DNA from: JBBDXA01 sp040902585
GTDB taxonomy: Bacteria; Planctomycetota; Phycisphaerae; Phycisphaerales; Phycisphaeraceae
Length of the DNA: 24,613 nt
Reading direction: 5' to 3'
Assembly: GCA_040902585.1 (NCBI GenBank)
Contig: JBBDXA010000143.1
Coordinates: forward strand, 1 to 24,613
The notes below the pieces were generated by a model. That model ran no database searches. It was not told the origin of the DNA and worked only from the letters and a program-made list of their open reading frames with translations. This document shows, piece after piece, positions 1 to 5,939 of the stretch; position 1 is the first letter of the stretch, and each line of letters starts with the position of its first letter. A program made the position numbers and the translations under genes.

Positions 1-65
1 GATCGTGCTTCGCAAACGCCACGCCACCGCAGACGGTGGCATGGCGTTCGCGAGGGCGCACGATC
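1..65 (-). promoter_or_regulatory. Large hairpin, possible attenuator/terminator stem at the window edge
   Basis: Outer arms 1-8 and 58-65 are perfect complements (GATCGTGC/GCACGATC). The inner arms 11-29 and 34-52 pair over 19 positions around a 4-nt loop (30-33). Two inner positions are A/C mismatches if the + strand is transcribed but become G-U wobbles if the minus strand is transcribed, which favours a structured minus-strand RNA. Any U-tract that would make it an intrinsic terminator lies beyond position 1 and cannot be seen. It follows the His-rich frame that starts at 185, so I read it as a candidate terminator stem of an attenuator. It could instead be an ordinary REP-like palindrome. 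Confidence 0.45.
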
Positions 66-185
66 GCCGGGCAGCGCTAGTCCAGGTTGCATGACACAAC
101 CCCCCACCACCTCGCCGCTGCGTAGGTGGTGGTGGGTTTTAATGTGCTGGTGATGAAAGCCCAGGTGATGCTGCTGATGATTCAC
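1..185 (-). CDS. Putative His-rich leader peptide, open at the left edge
   Basis: A GTG start at 185-183 has an excellent Shine-Dalgarno (GGGAGGTG, 197-190) and overlaps the TGA of a weak upstream frame as GTGA. The first 20 codons give MNHQQHHLGFHHQHIKTHHH, with nine histidines of which three are consecutive (134-126). Those three His codons lie in the 5' arm of the hairpin at 100-136, the layout seen in histidine-operon attenuation. Evidence against: the frame has no stop codon before position 1, whereas classical leader peptides stop soon after the control codons, and the residues after position 21 do not look like a normal protein. It could be a regulatory leader, the start of a longer odd gene, or chance. 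No gene name is justified. Confidence 0.3.
   Translation of the reverse strand, partial: MNHQQHHLGFHHQHIKTHHHLRSGEVVGGCVMQPGLALPGDRAPSRTPCHRLRWRGVCEAR
100..140. terminator. GC-rich hairpin: + strand intrinsic terminator or minus-strand attenuator stem
   Basis: Arms 100-112 and 124-136 pair over 12 of 13 positions around an 11-nt loop. On the + strand the stem is followed by TTTT (137-140), so it could be the intrinsic terminator of a + strand gene lying left of the window. On the minus strand the 5' arm contains three consecutive His codons of the frame starting at 185. The 3' arm (111-102) could alternatively pair with about 9 of 10 positions of the 5' arm of the 1-65 hairpin, giving mutually exclusive structures. 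The sequence alone does not decide between the two readings. Confidence 0.5.
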
Positions 186-400
186 GCTTCACCTCCCGGC
201 GTGCCCGGTCGCGTCGGCGGCGTGTGCCGCTCGCGGCTCGCTTCGCGTGCCGCATCACTGGGCGATGCCCCACCCGCCGTACGATCCCCGCCGCGAGCGT
301 GCCCGCCGCTCTCTCCCTTGTTCTGCGTGCGAACCACAGCCAGGACGGACAACCGCTCTTGCGGTGTCAGCCTTTGCCATGCCGTTGTCAATTGCTGCAA
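182..400 (-). CDS. Weak small open frame, possibly a gene remnant
   Basis: This 72-residue frame starts at a TTG without a Shine-Dalgarno. The first 30 residues (QQLTTAWQRLTPQERLSVLA and on) look like a helical protein segment, while the rest is low-complexity Arg/Gly/Pro and looks non-coding. The same frame stays open upstream to about 500 without any standard start codon (residues such as SEDVQKVRDAHDSDSLQVQ), suggesting either a decayed gene or a rare start. The helical part faintly resembles small planctomycete proteins with an AW..L....R..vLAvVR pattern; that is memory of a style, not a family assignment. The remaining DNA between 141 and 500 holds only the ribosome-binding site at 190-197 and a small CGTAC/GTACG hairpin at 434-449. 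Confidence 0.22.
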   Translation of the reverse strand: MQQLTTAWQRLTPQERLSVLAVVRTQNKGESGGHARGGDRTAGGASPSDAAREASRERHTPPTRPGTPGGEA

Positions 401-501
401 CTGAACTTGGAGTGAATCGGAATCGTGTGCATCGCGTACTTTTTGTACGTCTTCACTCCGTATATTATCGGACCTACGGAAGGGTAGAGAAATGACGGAA
501 T

Positions 502-1185
502 TCAGGTTGGATGTCGCGTGTGAACCAAGTCTTCCAATTCCGCAATTCGGGATTTCATAGCCTCGCTGAACTTGTCCAATCCGTATCGTAACAGACCTTC
601 AAGATCATCGTTCGCAATGGCCTCTCCCACTGGGTCACGCTTTTGGTTCCAACTAATGAAAGTGTTAAACACGCCCCAAAGGAGTGGCCGTTGCCGCTGC
701 CAGATATGGAGTCCCTTCTCCGCAGCGTTCAAAATGCTTCGTAACCCCGCATACGATGCTTCAGAAAAGAGTCCTTGACTCCTCGCTTCGATCAAATCTT
801 GGCCCGCGTTTACCCAAACACTATTGTCGTTTCCGTTTAAGTTCCCGGCCATTTCGTCAATATGGGCTTTCAGCCCCTTGAGTTCATCCAGACGGCTGAC
901 CTGCAAGACTTCTAACCGATTTCGCTCATCGCGTAGTTTGTCATGGATTACGAAAGGCGCACGGACGATCTCAAACAGGTACATCGCAGGTATGCTTGCG
1001 CAGAATGCCAAAAAGCTTCCTTGGAATTCATGCATTACGCCGCCAACGACCAGCATGGCAGTGATGGATACCACCGCAAACGCCCACACGTCGTCTTTGC
1101 ATTGTTCGGATGCCCACAACCTACATAGGCGCCAGTATCCCCACCAACTTAGGCGATCCCTTGGAATCTGAAAGAGTTCTTGCAT
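502..1185 (-). CDS. Hypothetical two-TM membrane protein with coiled coil
   Basis: I chose the ATG at 1185-1183 (227 aa) over a TTG seven codons earlier because GGGAG lies 9 nt upstream of it. The protein has a Trp-rich amphipathic N-terminus, two hydrophobic segments at about residues 33-52 and 57-80, then a charged coiled-coil stretch at about 81-115 beginning HDKLRDERNRLE. A soluble, mostly helical C-terminal domain of about 110 residues follows. Predicted location is the inner membrane with the C-terminal part in the cytoplasm. No catalytic motif is recognisable and I do not know the family. The gene looks AT-richer than its neighbours, with more mixed codon use, so it is probably accessory or acquired. 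It lies 46 nt downstream of the purN fusion on the same strand and could be read through from it. Confidence 0.75.
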   Translation of the reverse strand: MQELFQIPRDRLSWWGYWRLCRLWASEQCKDDVWAFAVVSITAMLVVGGVMHEFQGSFLAFCASIPAMYLFEIVRAPFVIHDKLRDERNRLEVLQVSRLDELKGLKAHIDEMAGNLNGNDNSVWVNAGQDLIEARSQGLFSEASYAGLRSILNAAEKGLHIWQRQRPLLWGVFNTFISWNQKRDPVGEAIANDDLEGLLRYGLDKFSEAMKSRIAELEDLVHTRHPT

Positions 1186-1231
1186 TGTTAGATTCTCCCA
1201 TCTCAATACTAGCTGTGATCGGTATGCGGCA

Positions 1232-2407
1232 TCATGCTTTCATCGTAAACGTCGCTGCGCGCTCCAGAATCAGCTTCCCCAGCCCTCCACACGGCCACGG
1301 CTTGAGCGCCTCAGCCAACTCGAACGATTCCCGCGCATAACTCACGCGCCGCTCAGGTGTGCGGGACTTGAGTTCCGACAGGTTGTGGGCGCGGTCGGCG
1401 AGTTTCACCCATCGCGCTTCGACGGACAGCATCGGCGCGTGACTGACCAGGTACGCGGCCTTGCGTTCTTTCTCACTGTCCTCGGGCGGAATGGTTAACT
1501 CCTGCACGATGGCTGCGACGCGCGGGTTGAACGCACGGGCGAGTTGGTCCTGCGTGATGCCACAGTCTTCGATGGTGTCGTGCAGGTAGCCGGCGGTGAT
1601 GACGTCCGCGTCCGACATGCCGTGCTCGCGGAGCAGGCCGACGACGGCTGCCGGATGCGTGGCGTACGGCTGACCATCCTTGCGAAGCTGACCGTCGTGA
1701 GCGATCTCACTGAATCGTTTGGCACGGGCGACCATGTCCGGAATCGCCGGCACGATCCTCGCGCGTTGACCCTTGAGAATCACCCTGCCTTGGGCGATCA
1801 GTTTCAACGCCTCCGGATACGCCTTCGTTTCTTCTTCGAAGACGCGAGCCGCCAGCGTGTCGGGTGTGTCATCGTCCAGTACGTCGCAGGCGCGCTGCAT
1901 GAGGATCGGGCCGGTGTCGTAGGTTTCATCCGCGAAGTGAACGCTGCAACCCGAGAGCTTGCAGCCCGCGGCGATCACAGCTTCGTGAACGTGATGCCCG
2001 TACATGCCTTTGCCGCCGAAGCTGGGGAGCAGGCCCGGATGTACGTTGATCACCCGGCCCGCGAAATCAGGCGGAATCGTGATGAGCGACAGGAACCCGG
2101 CAAGACAGACATAGTCCGCACCGGCCTCGCGGATTTGCTTCCAGATAACGTCCGAGAACTCGGAAGGGGAGTTGAAGGTCTTGCGGGCGACGATGGCTGA
2201 GGGCAATCCGAGGTTGGCCGCCCTTTCCAGGCCGTAGACATTGGCGCGCGAGCTGATGACGAGCGTGATCTTCGCGTGAAGGTCGCCGGCGAGGATGGTG
2301 TGCTGAATGTTTTCCAGCGTGCGGCCGGAGCCGGAGATGAGGACGGCAAGGCGAAGAGGCGGAATTGGGGATTGCGGATTGCGGATTGCGGATTGGGCGG
2401 CGGGCAT
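1232..2407 (-). CDS. purN: GAR transformylase (PurN) fused to a MESH1/SpoT-like HD hydrolase domain
   Basis: The 391-residue protein has two domains. Residues about 18-216 are a formyltransferase: GSGRTLENI near the start, catalytic Asn121 and His123 in NVHPGLLPSFGG, and Asp164 in DETYDTGPI. This is the PurN reaction, formyl transfer from 10-formyl-THF to GAR in purine synthesis. Residues about 222-380 match MESH1/SpoT-type HD hydrolases: AHDGQLRKDGQPYATHP (metal His251), LHDTIED (HD 276-277, ED 280-281) and VKLADRAHNL (Asp338). The start is uncertain: an ATG at 2455 adds 16 residues; I prefer 2407 because TAACGT lies 7 nt upstream. Either way a 7-bp tandem repeat (2363-2397) falls between the start and the first domain and is translated as AIRNPQS-like residues. 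No stop separates the domains. The HD substrate, (p)ppGpp or another nucleotide, is inferred. Confidence 0.9.
   Translation of the reverse strand: MPAAQSAIRNPQSPIPPLRLAVLISGSGRTLENIQHTILAGDLHAKITLVISSRANVYGLERAANLGLPSAIVARKTFNSPSEFSDVIWKQIREAGADYVCLAGFLSLITIPPDFAGRVINVHPGLLPSFGGKGMYGHHVHEAVIAAGCKLSGCSVHFADETYDTGPILMQRACDVLDDDTPDTLAARVFEEETKAYPEALKLIAQGRVILKGQRARIVPAIPDMVARAKRFSEIAHDGQLRKDGQPYATHPAAVVGLLREHGMSDADVITAGYLHDTIEDCGITQDQLARAFNPRVAAIVQELTIPPEDSEKERKAAYLVSHAPMLSVEARWVKLADRAHNLSELKSRTPERRVSYARESFELAEALKPWPCGGLGKLILERAATFTMKA
2363..2397. repeat. 7-bp tandem repeat inside the purN 5' coding region
   Basis: Five successive heptamers read AATTGGG, GATTGCG, GATTGCG, GATTGCG, GATTGGG. The array lies between both possible purN start codons and the conserved start of the transformylase domain. 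Because seven is not a multiple of three, gain or loss of one unit would shift the reading frame. Confidence 0.85.
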
Positions 2408-2504
2408 GGGGCGTACGTTATCAGAATGGTTGGCGTTCAGACGTTGCTGGATCATTGCGTTATGATCCGCTCAAGGGTCTACTCCAACGGGAATAGTTTC
2501 AGAC

Positions 2505-2897
2505 GTGTCAACCAAAGAATACATCGGCCTGGCGGCACTTTTTTTTCTTCCCCTGGCGCTGGCGGTGGATCTGATCCTGCGCCGGCGCAAGGGCACCGTG
2601 AAAACGCCGGTCGCGGTGGCGGCGGTGCTGGCGGCTGTCTTGCCGATGTGCTGGGCGATCAGCACGTTGATCTGGCCGCCTTCAAAAACCGGCTGGTTTT
2701 CGGGACTGAATGATGCCGGCTACCTGATCATGCCCCTTCTCTATGCGGGTGTCTTCATCGTTGCATTTCTTATAGGTGTGGTGTTTCAAACCTTCGTTCC
2801 ACCCAAGCCTGTGCAAGGTAAATGTCCCGCTTGCGGTTACGACCTGCGCGGCAACCCCGGCTCGCCTTGCCCCGAGTGCGGGCGAGTATCTGATTGA
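2505..2897 (+). CDS. Small membrane protein with C-terminal zinc ribbon
   Basis: The protein has 130 residues. Three hydrophobic segments lie at about 5-25, 35-57 and 72-97, followed by a cytoplasmic tail with Cys107, Cys110, Cys122 and Cys125 in CPACGYDLRG...PCPECG, a typical zinc-ribbon spacing. I associate this exact tail (CGYDLRG) with planctomycetes, and it is the best taxonomic marker here. Function is unknown; such tails usually bind zinc and mediate protein or nucleic-acid contacts. The start is a GTG without a Shine-Dalgarno, with TAGTTT (2494-2499) five bases before it, so the mRNA may be leaderless. It is divergent from purN, with 97 nt between the two starts. Confidence 0.85.
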   Translation: MSTKEYIGLAALFFLPLALAVDLILRRRKGTVKTPVAVAAVLAAVLPMCWAISTLIWPPSKTGWFSGLNDAGYLIMPLLYAGVFIVAFLIGVVFQTFVPPKPVQGKCPACGYDLRGNPGSPCPECGRVSD

Positions 2898-2915
2898 TAC
2901 GATGCGGCGAGTCAA

Positions 2916-2933
2916 CGGCGGGCAAGCCCGCCG
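2916..2933. repeat. REP-like palindrome
   Basis: Perfect 8-bp stem CGGCGGGC/GCCCGCCG with a 2-nt loop, between the zinc-ribbon gene and GluQRS. There is no T-tract after it on either strand, so it looks more like a dispersed palindrome than a classical terminator, though it could still help end the upstream transcript. Confidence 0.7.
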
Positions 2934-2951
2934 CTATATGGTTCTCATCCC

Positions 2952-3998
2952 TTGGCCCTTCCCTCTCCCACCACACGCCTGGCTCCCTCCCCTACCGGTG
3001 CCCTTCACCTGGGCAACGCGCGGACGTTTCTCATCAACTACGCGATCGCAAAGCAGCAAGGCATGCGGATTGTCCTGCGCGTCGAAGACCTCGATACGCC
3101 GCGCGTGCGCGAAGGGGCGAACGAGCAGGCGATTGAAGATTTGCAGTGGTTGGGCATGACGTGGGATGAAGGGCCTTACTATCAGGCCCATGATCTGTCT
3201 GCGTACGAGGCGGCGATGGCGAAGCTTGATGCGCAGGGATTGATCTATCCATGTGCATGCACGCGCAGTGAGATCGCCGCGGCCCAGTCCGCGCCGCATG
3301 GCGATGAACATGAGCTGCGGTATCCGGGGACGTGTCGGCCGGGGGCGGGAGCACCATCCCGACAGGGTGGTGCTGAGGGCGAGCGGCTTAACGAGGTGCG
3401 AGTTGGCGAAACAGGCGGCCGTGCGCCAATAGCACCACCCTTTCGGGATGGTGCTCCCGATGATGATGCTCCCACCGCTTTGCGGGTGATCATTCCGGAT
3501 GAATCGCTGGAGTTCGTTGACATGATCGCCGGGCCGCAGGCGATCAACGTGCAGCAGCACGTGGGTGATTTCATCGTCGCATCGAAGGCGGGGATGCCTG
3601 CGTATCAGCTTGCGGTGGTGGTCGATGATGCGCGGCAAGGCGTGACCGATGTCGTGCGCGGGGATGATCTGATCAGTTCCGCGGCGAGGCAGTTGTGGTT
3701 GTATCGTTTGCTCGGGCTCACCCCCCTGCCGCGCTACTGGCATGTGCCGCTGGTGATCGGCGAGGATAGTCGAAGGCTGGCGAAACGGCATGGCGACACG
3801 CGCATTGCCTGGTGCCGGGAGCAAGGCGTTTTACCGGAGCGTATCATCGGGCTTGTGGCGAACTGGTCGGGAGCAAGTGAAGAGCCCCGACCTATGTCGA
3901 TCGCTGAATGGGTCGATAGATTTGAGGTGGCTCGCCTGCCGCGCGAGCCGGTGGTGTTTACCGCGAAGGATCAACAATGGCTGCTGCAAATGACATGA
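2952..3998 (+). CDS. gluQ: Glutamyl-Q tRNA(Asp) synthetase (GluQRS-like) with internal insertion
   Basis: 348 aa, homologous to the catalytic half of glutamyl-tRNA synthetase without an anticodon-binding domain. The HIGH-type motif is APSPTGALHLGN (residues 11-22), the zinc ligands fit Cys101, Cys103, Tyr124 and Cys128 (CACTR...YPGTC), and RRLAKRHG at 274-281 takes the place of KMSKS. GluQRS glutamylates the queuosine base at position 34 of tRNA(Asp). Residues about 129-175 are an insertion rich in Gly, Ala, Pro and Arg that E. coli GluQRS lacks; it corresponds to two inverted 28-bp palindromic repeats at 3347-3374 and 3431-3458. The insertion keeps the frame and sits next to the zinc site, so activity cannot be taken for granted. 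The start is TTG, with TATATG about 11 nt upstream and no Shine-Dalgarno. The lipoprotein gene overlaps its 3' end. Confidence 0.88.
   Translation: MALPSPTTRLAPSPTGALHLGNARTFLINYAIAKQQGMRIVLRVEDLDTPRVREGANEQAIEDLQWLGMTWDEGPYYQAHDLSAYEAAMAKLDAQGLIYPCACTRSEIAAAQSAPHGDEHELRYPGTCRPGAGAPSRQGGAEGERLNEVRVGETGGRAPIAPPFRDGAPDDDAPTALRVIIPDESLEFVDMIAGPQAINVQQHVGDFIVASKAGMPAYQLAVVVDDARQGVTDVVRGDDLISSAARQLWLYRLLGLTPLPRYWHVPLVIGEDSRRLAKRHGDTRIAWCREQGVLPERIIGLVANWSGASEEPRPMSIAEWVDRFEVARLPREPVVFTAKDQQWLLQMT
3347..3458. repeat. Inverted pair of 28-bp palindromic repeats inside the GluQRS gene
   Basis: The left unit (3347-3374) and right unit (3431-3458) are reverse complements over 27 of 28 positions, with a 56-bp spacer. 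Each unit is itself a hairpin: AGCACCATCCC and GGGTGGTGCT pair around a short loop. The element therefore resembles a small non-autonomous palindromic insertion (MITE/BIME-like). The unit-to-unit distance of 112 bp is not a multiple of three, so flanking bases or a target duplication must keep the frame open. Confidence 0.85.
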
Positions 3999-4507
3999 AT
4001 GACATGAACGAACTGGCCGGCATGCGGGCTGCGCTGCGTGCCTTCGTGCTTCTGCTGCTCCTGCCCGCCCTGCTGGTCGGCTGCGAGGAGGAAGCGCCTG
4101 CCGGTCCCAAAACGCAGAAGGTCACCATCAAGGAAAAGAAGTACGAGCTCGAACTCGCCCTGACCGACAGTCAGCGGCAACAGGGGTTATCCGACCGCAA
4201 GGAGATCGCGGAGGATGGCGGGATGCTTTTTGTCTTCGCGAATCCGAGCGTCGTGAACTTCGTGATGCGCAAATGCCTGGTGCCGATCGATATTCTTTTT
4301 CTCAGCCCCAACGGTCACATTGTGGCGATGCACGAGATGAAGATGGAGCCTTACAACACGCCTGACAGCAAGCTGAAAGGCTATTCGAGCGTTTATCTGG
4401 CCCAGTTCGCGATCGAAGTGAAGGCAGGCTCGATCAAGGCTCTGGACTTGAAGGAAGGTGATGCGATCGACCTGCCGCTGGAGGAGCTTAAGAAACGCGC
4501 CCGCTGA
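3977..4507 (+). CDS. DUF192-family lipoprotein
   Basis: 176 aa from an ATG preceded by GAAGGA with 6-nt spacing, overlapping the last 22 bases of the GluQRS gene. A hydrophobic stretch (about residues 20-34) ends in LLVGC, with Cys36 as the lipidated residue, so the mature protein should be membrane-anchored outside the cytoplasm. The rest matches DUF192: ELALTDSQRQQGLSDRKEI, then GMLFVFANPSVVNFVMRKCLVPIDILFL, then the C-terminal VKAGSIKALDLKEGDAI. The biochemical function of the family is not established. An alternative start at 4022 (residue 16) gives a more usual signal peptide but lacks a Shine-Dalgarno. The near-repeat around 3990-4008 (ATGACATGAATGACATGAAC) contains both the GluQRS stop and other possible starts. 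Confidence 0.85.
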   Translation: MAAANDMNDMNELAGMRAALRAFVLLLLLPALLVGCEEEAPAGPKTQKVTIKEKKYELELALTDSQRQQGLSDRKEIAEDGGMLFVFANPSVVNFVMRKCLVPIDILFLSPNGHIVAMHEMKMEPYNTPDSKLKGYSSVYLAQFAIEVKAGSIKALDLKEGDAIDLPLEELKKRAR

Positions 4508-4535
4508 CCCGATAGGTTGCAGAGGGAAGGTTGCG

Positions 4536-4583
4536 TCCCCCGGTCCCCCGGTCCCCCGGTCCCCCGGTCCCCCGGGCCCCCGG
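4536..4583. repeat. 8-bp tandem repeat in the phosphatase leader
   Basis: Five copies of TCCCCCGG (4536-4575) and one variant GCCCCCGG (4576-4583) lie in the 130 nt between the lipoprotein gene and the phosphatase start. The phosphatase reading frame happens to stay open upstream through the repeat, but nothing in that part looks like protein. Copy-number change would alter leader length and structure rather than the reading frame, given the start at 4638. Confidence 0.9.
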
Positions 4584-4637
4584 GCCTGTTGTGCCGGGGT
4601 GTCTCGCCGCAGCCGGTCGAGCAGCGGAACGAGAAAG

Positions 4638-5915
4638 ATGCAGAGCCAAGCCTTGATTCTGATTGGTTCCTCCGAGGCGGCACTGGCCTGCCCGATTGTC
4701 GAGGAAGTCATTTCACTCTGGCCCGCGAAGGACCGCCCGCACGTTTCCTGCTTTACGATGGACCAGGCGATCGCTGATGAGAATCTTTTCGATCACGCCC
4801 GCACGGTCTGGTTGATTGTTGACGATGAAAGCACGCCGGACTTGCAGGAGCTGATCGCCCGCCTCCAGGACCGCCATCGCGCGGCGGTGATCACCCGCAA
4901 GAATGAGACGCTGCCGATCGGTGCCGCCTTCGCCGACAACATCGCCGCAGCCCCGAAGACTTCGCCGCCCGTCGCCATCTGCGCCATGCTGCGCACGCTC
5001 TGGAATCAGAGCGAGATCATCCGGGCCCTGCTCACTGAAATCGAAATCCTCAATGCTCACAACGGCGGACTCGCCACGCAGTTCGATAAGCTCGATGAAG
5101 AGCTTCGACTCGCAGCCCAGCTCCAGCGCGAGTTCCTCCCCACCGGTTCACAGGCCACCGCCACCGTGGACTACCGCGTGCTCTTTCGCCCGGCGAGCTA
5201 CGTCAGCGGTGATATTTACGATGTCATCAAGCTCGATGACACGCACATCGGCTTCTTCATCGCCGATGCCGTGGGCCACGGCGTGCCCGCGGCCCTGATG
5301 ACGGTCTACATCAAGAGATCGCTCCGCACCGGCAAACGCATGGATGACCAGGGCAAGACCGTGCGCATCATTCCGCCTGATGAGGCGCTCGCCCACCTGA
5401 ACCGCGACATGATCCGCCAGCAGAACGGGCACGTGCGTTTCGCCACCGCCTGCTACGGCATCCTCGACACCGCCACGCGCCTGTTCACCTTCGCCCGCGC
5501 CGGCCATCCGTACCCGATGCTCCTTCGCGCCGGCGGCGAAATCGAATGGCTCGAACCCGAAGGCGGCCTGCTGGGCGTCTTCCCTGATGAAGAGTTTCAC
5601 CTGGCGCACGTCCAACTCGAAGCGGGCGATCGCCTGCTGCTTTACTCGGATGGTTTTGAAGTCGCCTTCCCCGATGTCGTGCAGAAGAACGGCGGCAAGA
5701 AGCGCGTCGCCAACACGGCCTACACCGAAGAGTTCAAAGAACTGGCCCACGGCTCGCTTGACGAAGCCTTCGCCAGGCTCACGCGCAGGCTTGATGAACA
5801 GGCTGGCTCGCTGAATCAGATTGATGATCTGACCGCCCTGCTCGTGAGCATCAGCGAAGAACCGGTGAAGGAATCGAAACCCAGCAAACCCAGCCTTCAG
5901 ATTGCAGGCCTTTGA
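4638..5915 (+). CDS. RsbU/SpoIIE-type PP2C serine phosphatase
   Basis: 425 aa from ATG 4638 (weak GAGAAAG before it; the open frame extends upstream but through a tandem repeat). Residues about 5-115 form an alpha/beta domain with a receiver-like pattern (LILIGSS..., VWLIVDDES) but no clear phosphoacceptor set, so it may be a degenerate receiver. Residues about 122-165 are predicted coiled coil. Residues about 175-405 are the PPM phosphatase: VSGDIYDVIKLD (Asp192), FFIADAVGHGVPAALM (Asp210, His214), ACYGILD, ARAGHPYPML, LLLYSDGFEVA (Asp338) and IDDLTALLV (Asp396/397). Such proteins usually dephosphorylate anti-anti-sigma (STAS) proteins in partner-switching pathways. No STAS or RsbW-like gene lies nearby, so its partner must be elsewhere. 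Confidence 0.92.
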   Translation: MQSQALILIGSSEAALACPIVEEVISLWPAKDRPHVSCFTMDQAIADENLFDHARTVWLIVDDESTPDLQELIARLQDRHRAAVITRKNETLPIGAAFADNIAAAPKTSPPVAICAMLRTLWNQSEIIRALLTEIEILNAHNGGLATQFDKLDEELRLAAQLQREFLPTGSQATATVDYRVLFRPASYVSGDIYDVIKLDDTHIGFFIADAVGHGVPAALMTVYIKRSLRTGKRMDDQGKTVRIIPPDEALAHLNRDMIRQQNGHVRFATACYGILDTATRLFTFARAGHPYPMLLRAGGEIEWLEPEGGLLGVFPDEEFHLAHVQLEAGDRLLLYSDGFEVAFPDVVQKNGGKKRVANTAYTEEFKELAHGSLDEAFARLTRRLDEQAGSLNQIDDLTALLVSISEEPVKESKPSKPSLQIAGL

Positions 5916-5922
5916 ACGACGG

Positions 5923-5936
5923 GTCGCGTTCGCGAC
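5923..5936. terminator. Short hairpin between convergent genes
   Basis: GTCGCG/CGCGAC pair around TT, in the 24-bp gap between the stop codons of the phosphatase (+) and riboflavin synthase (-). It has no T-tract on either side. The position suggests a weak bidirectional end signal, but this is inference. Confidence 0.4.
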
Positions 5937-5939
5937 ATC

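Noticed and set aside
2363..2397. CRISPR-like or origin iterons
   Set aside because: The 7-bp units are contiguous without spacers and translated within purN; no DnaA boxes or replication genes are nearby.
2916..2933. Intrinsic terminator for the zinc-ribbon gene
   Set aside because: The stem is good but no T-run follows on the + strand; listed as a REP-like palindrome instead.
4458..4637. N-terminal extension of the phosphatase upstream of 4638
   Set aside because: The frame is open but overlaps the lipoprotein gene and the 8-bp repeat, and its residues are Pro/Gly/Arg repeats unlike a domain; ATG 4638 starts a protein-like sequence.
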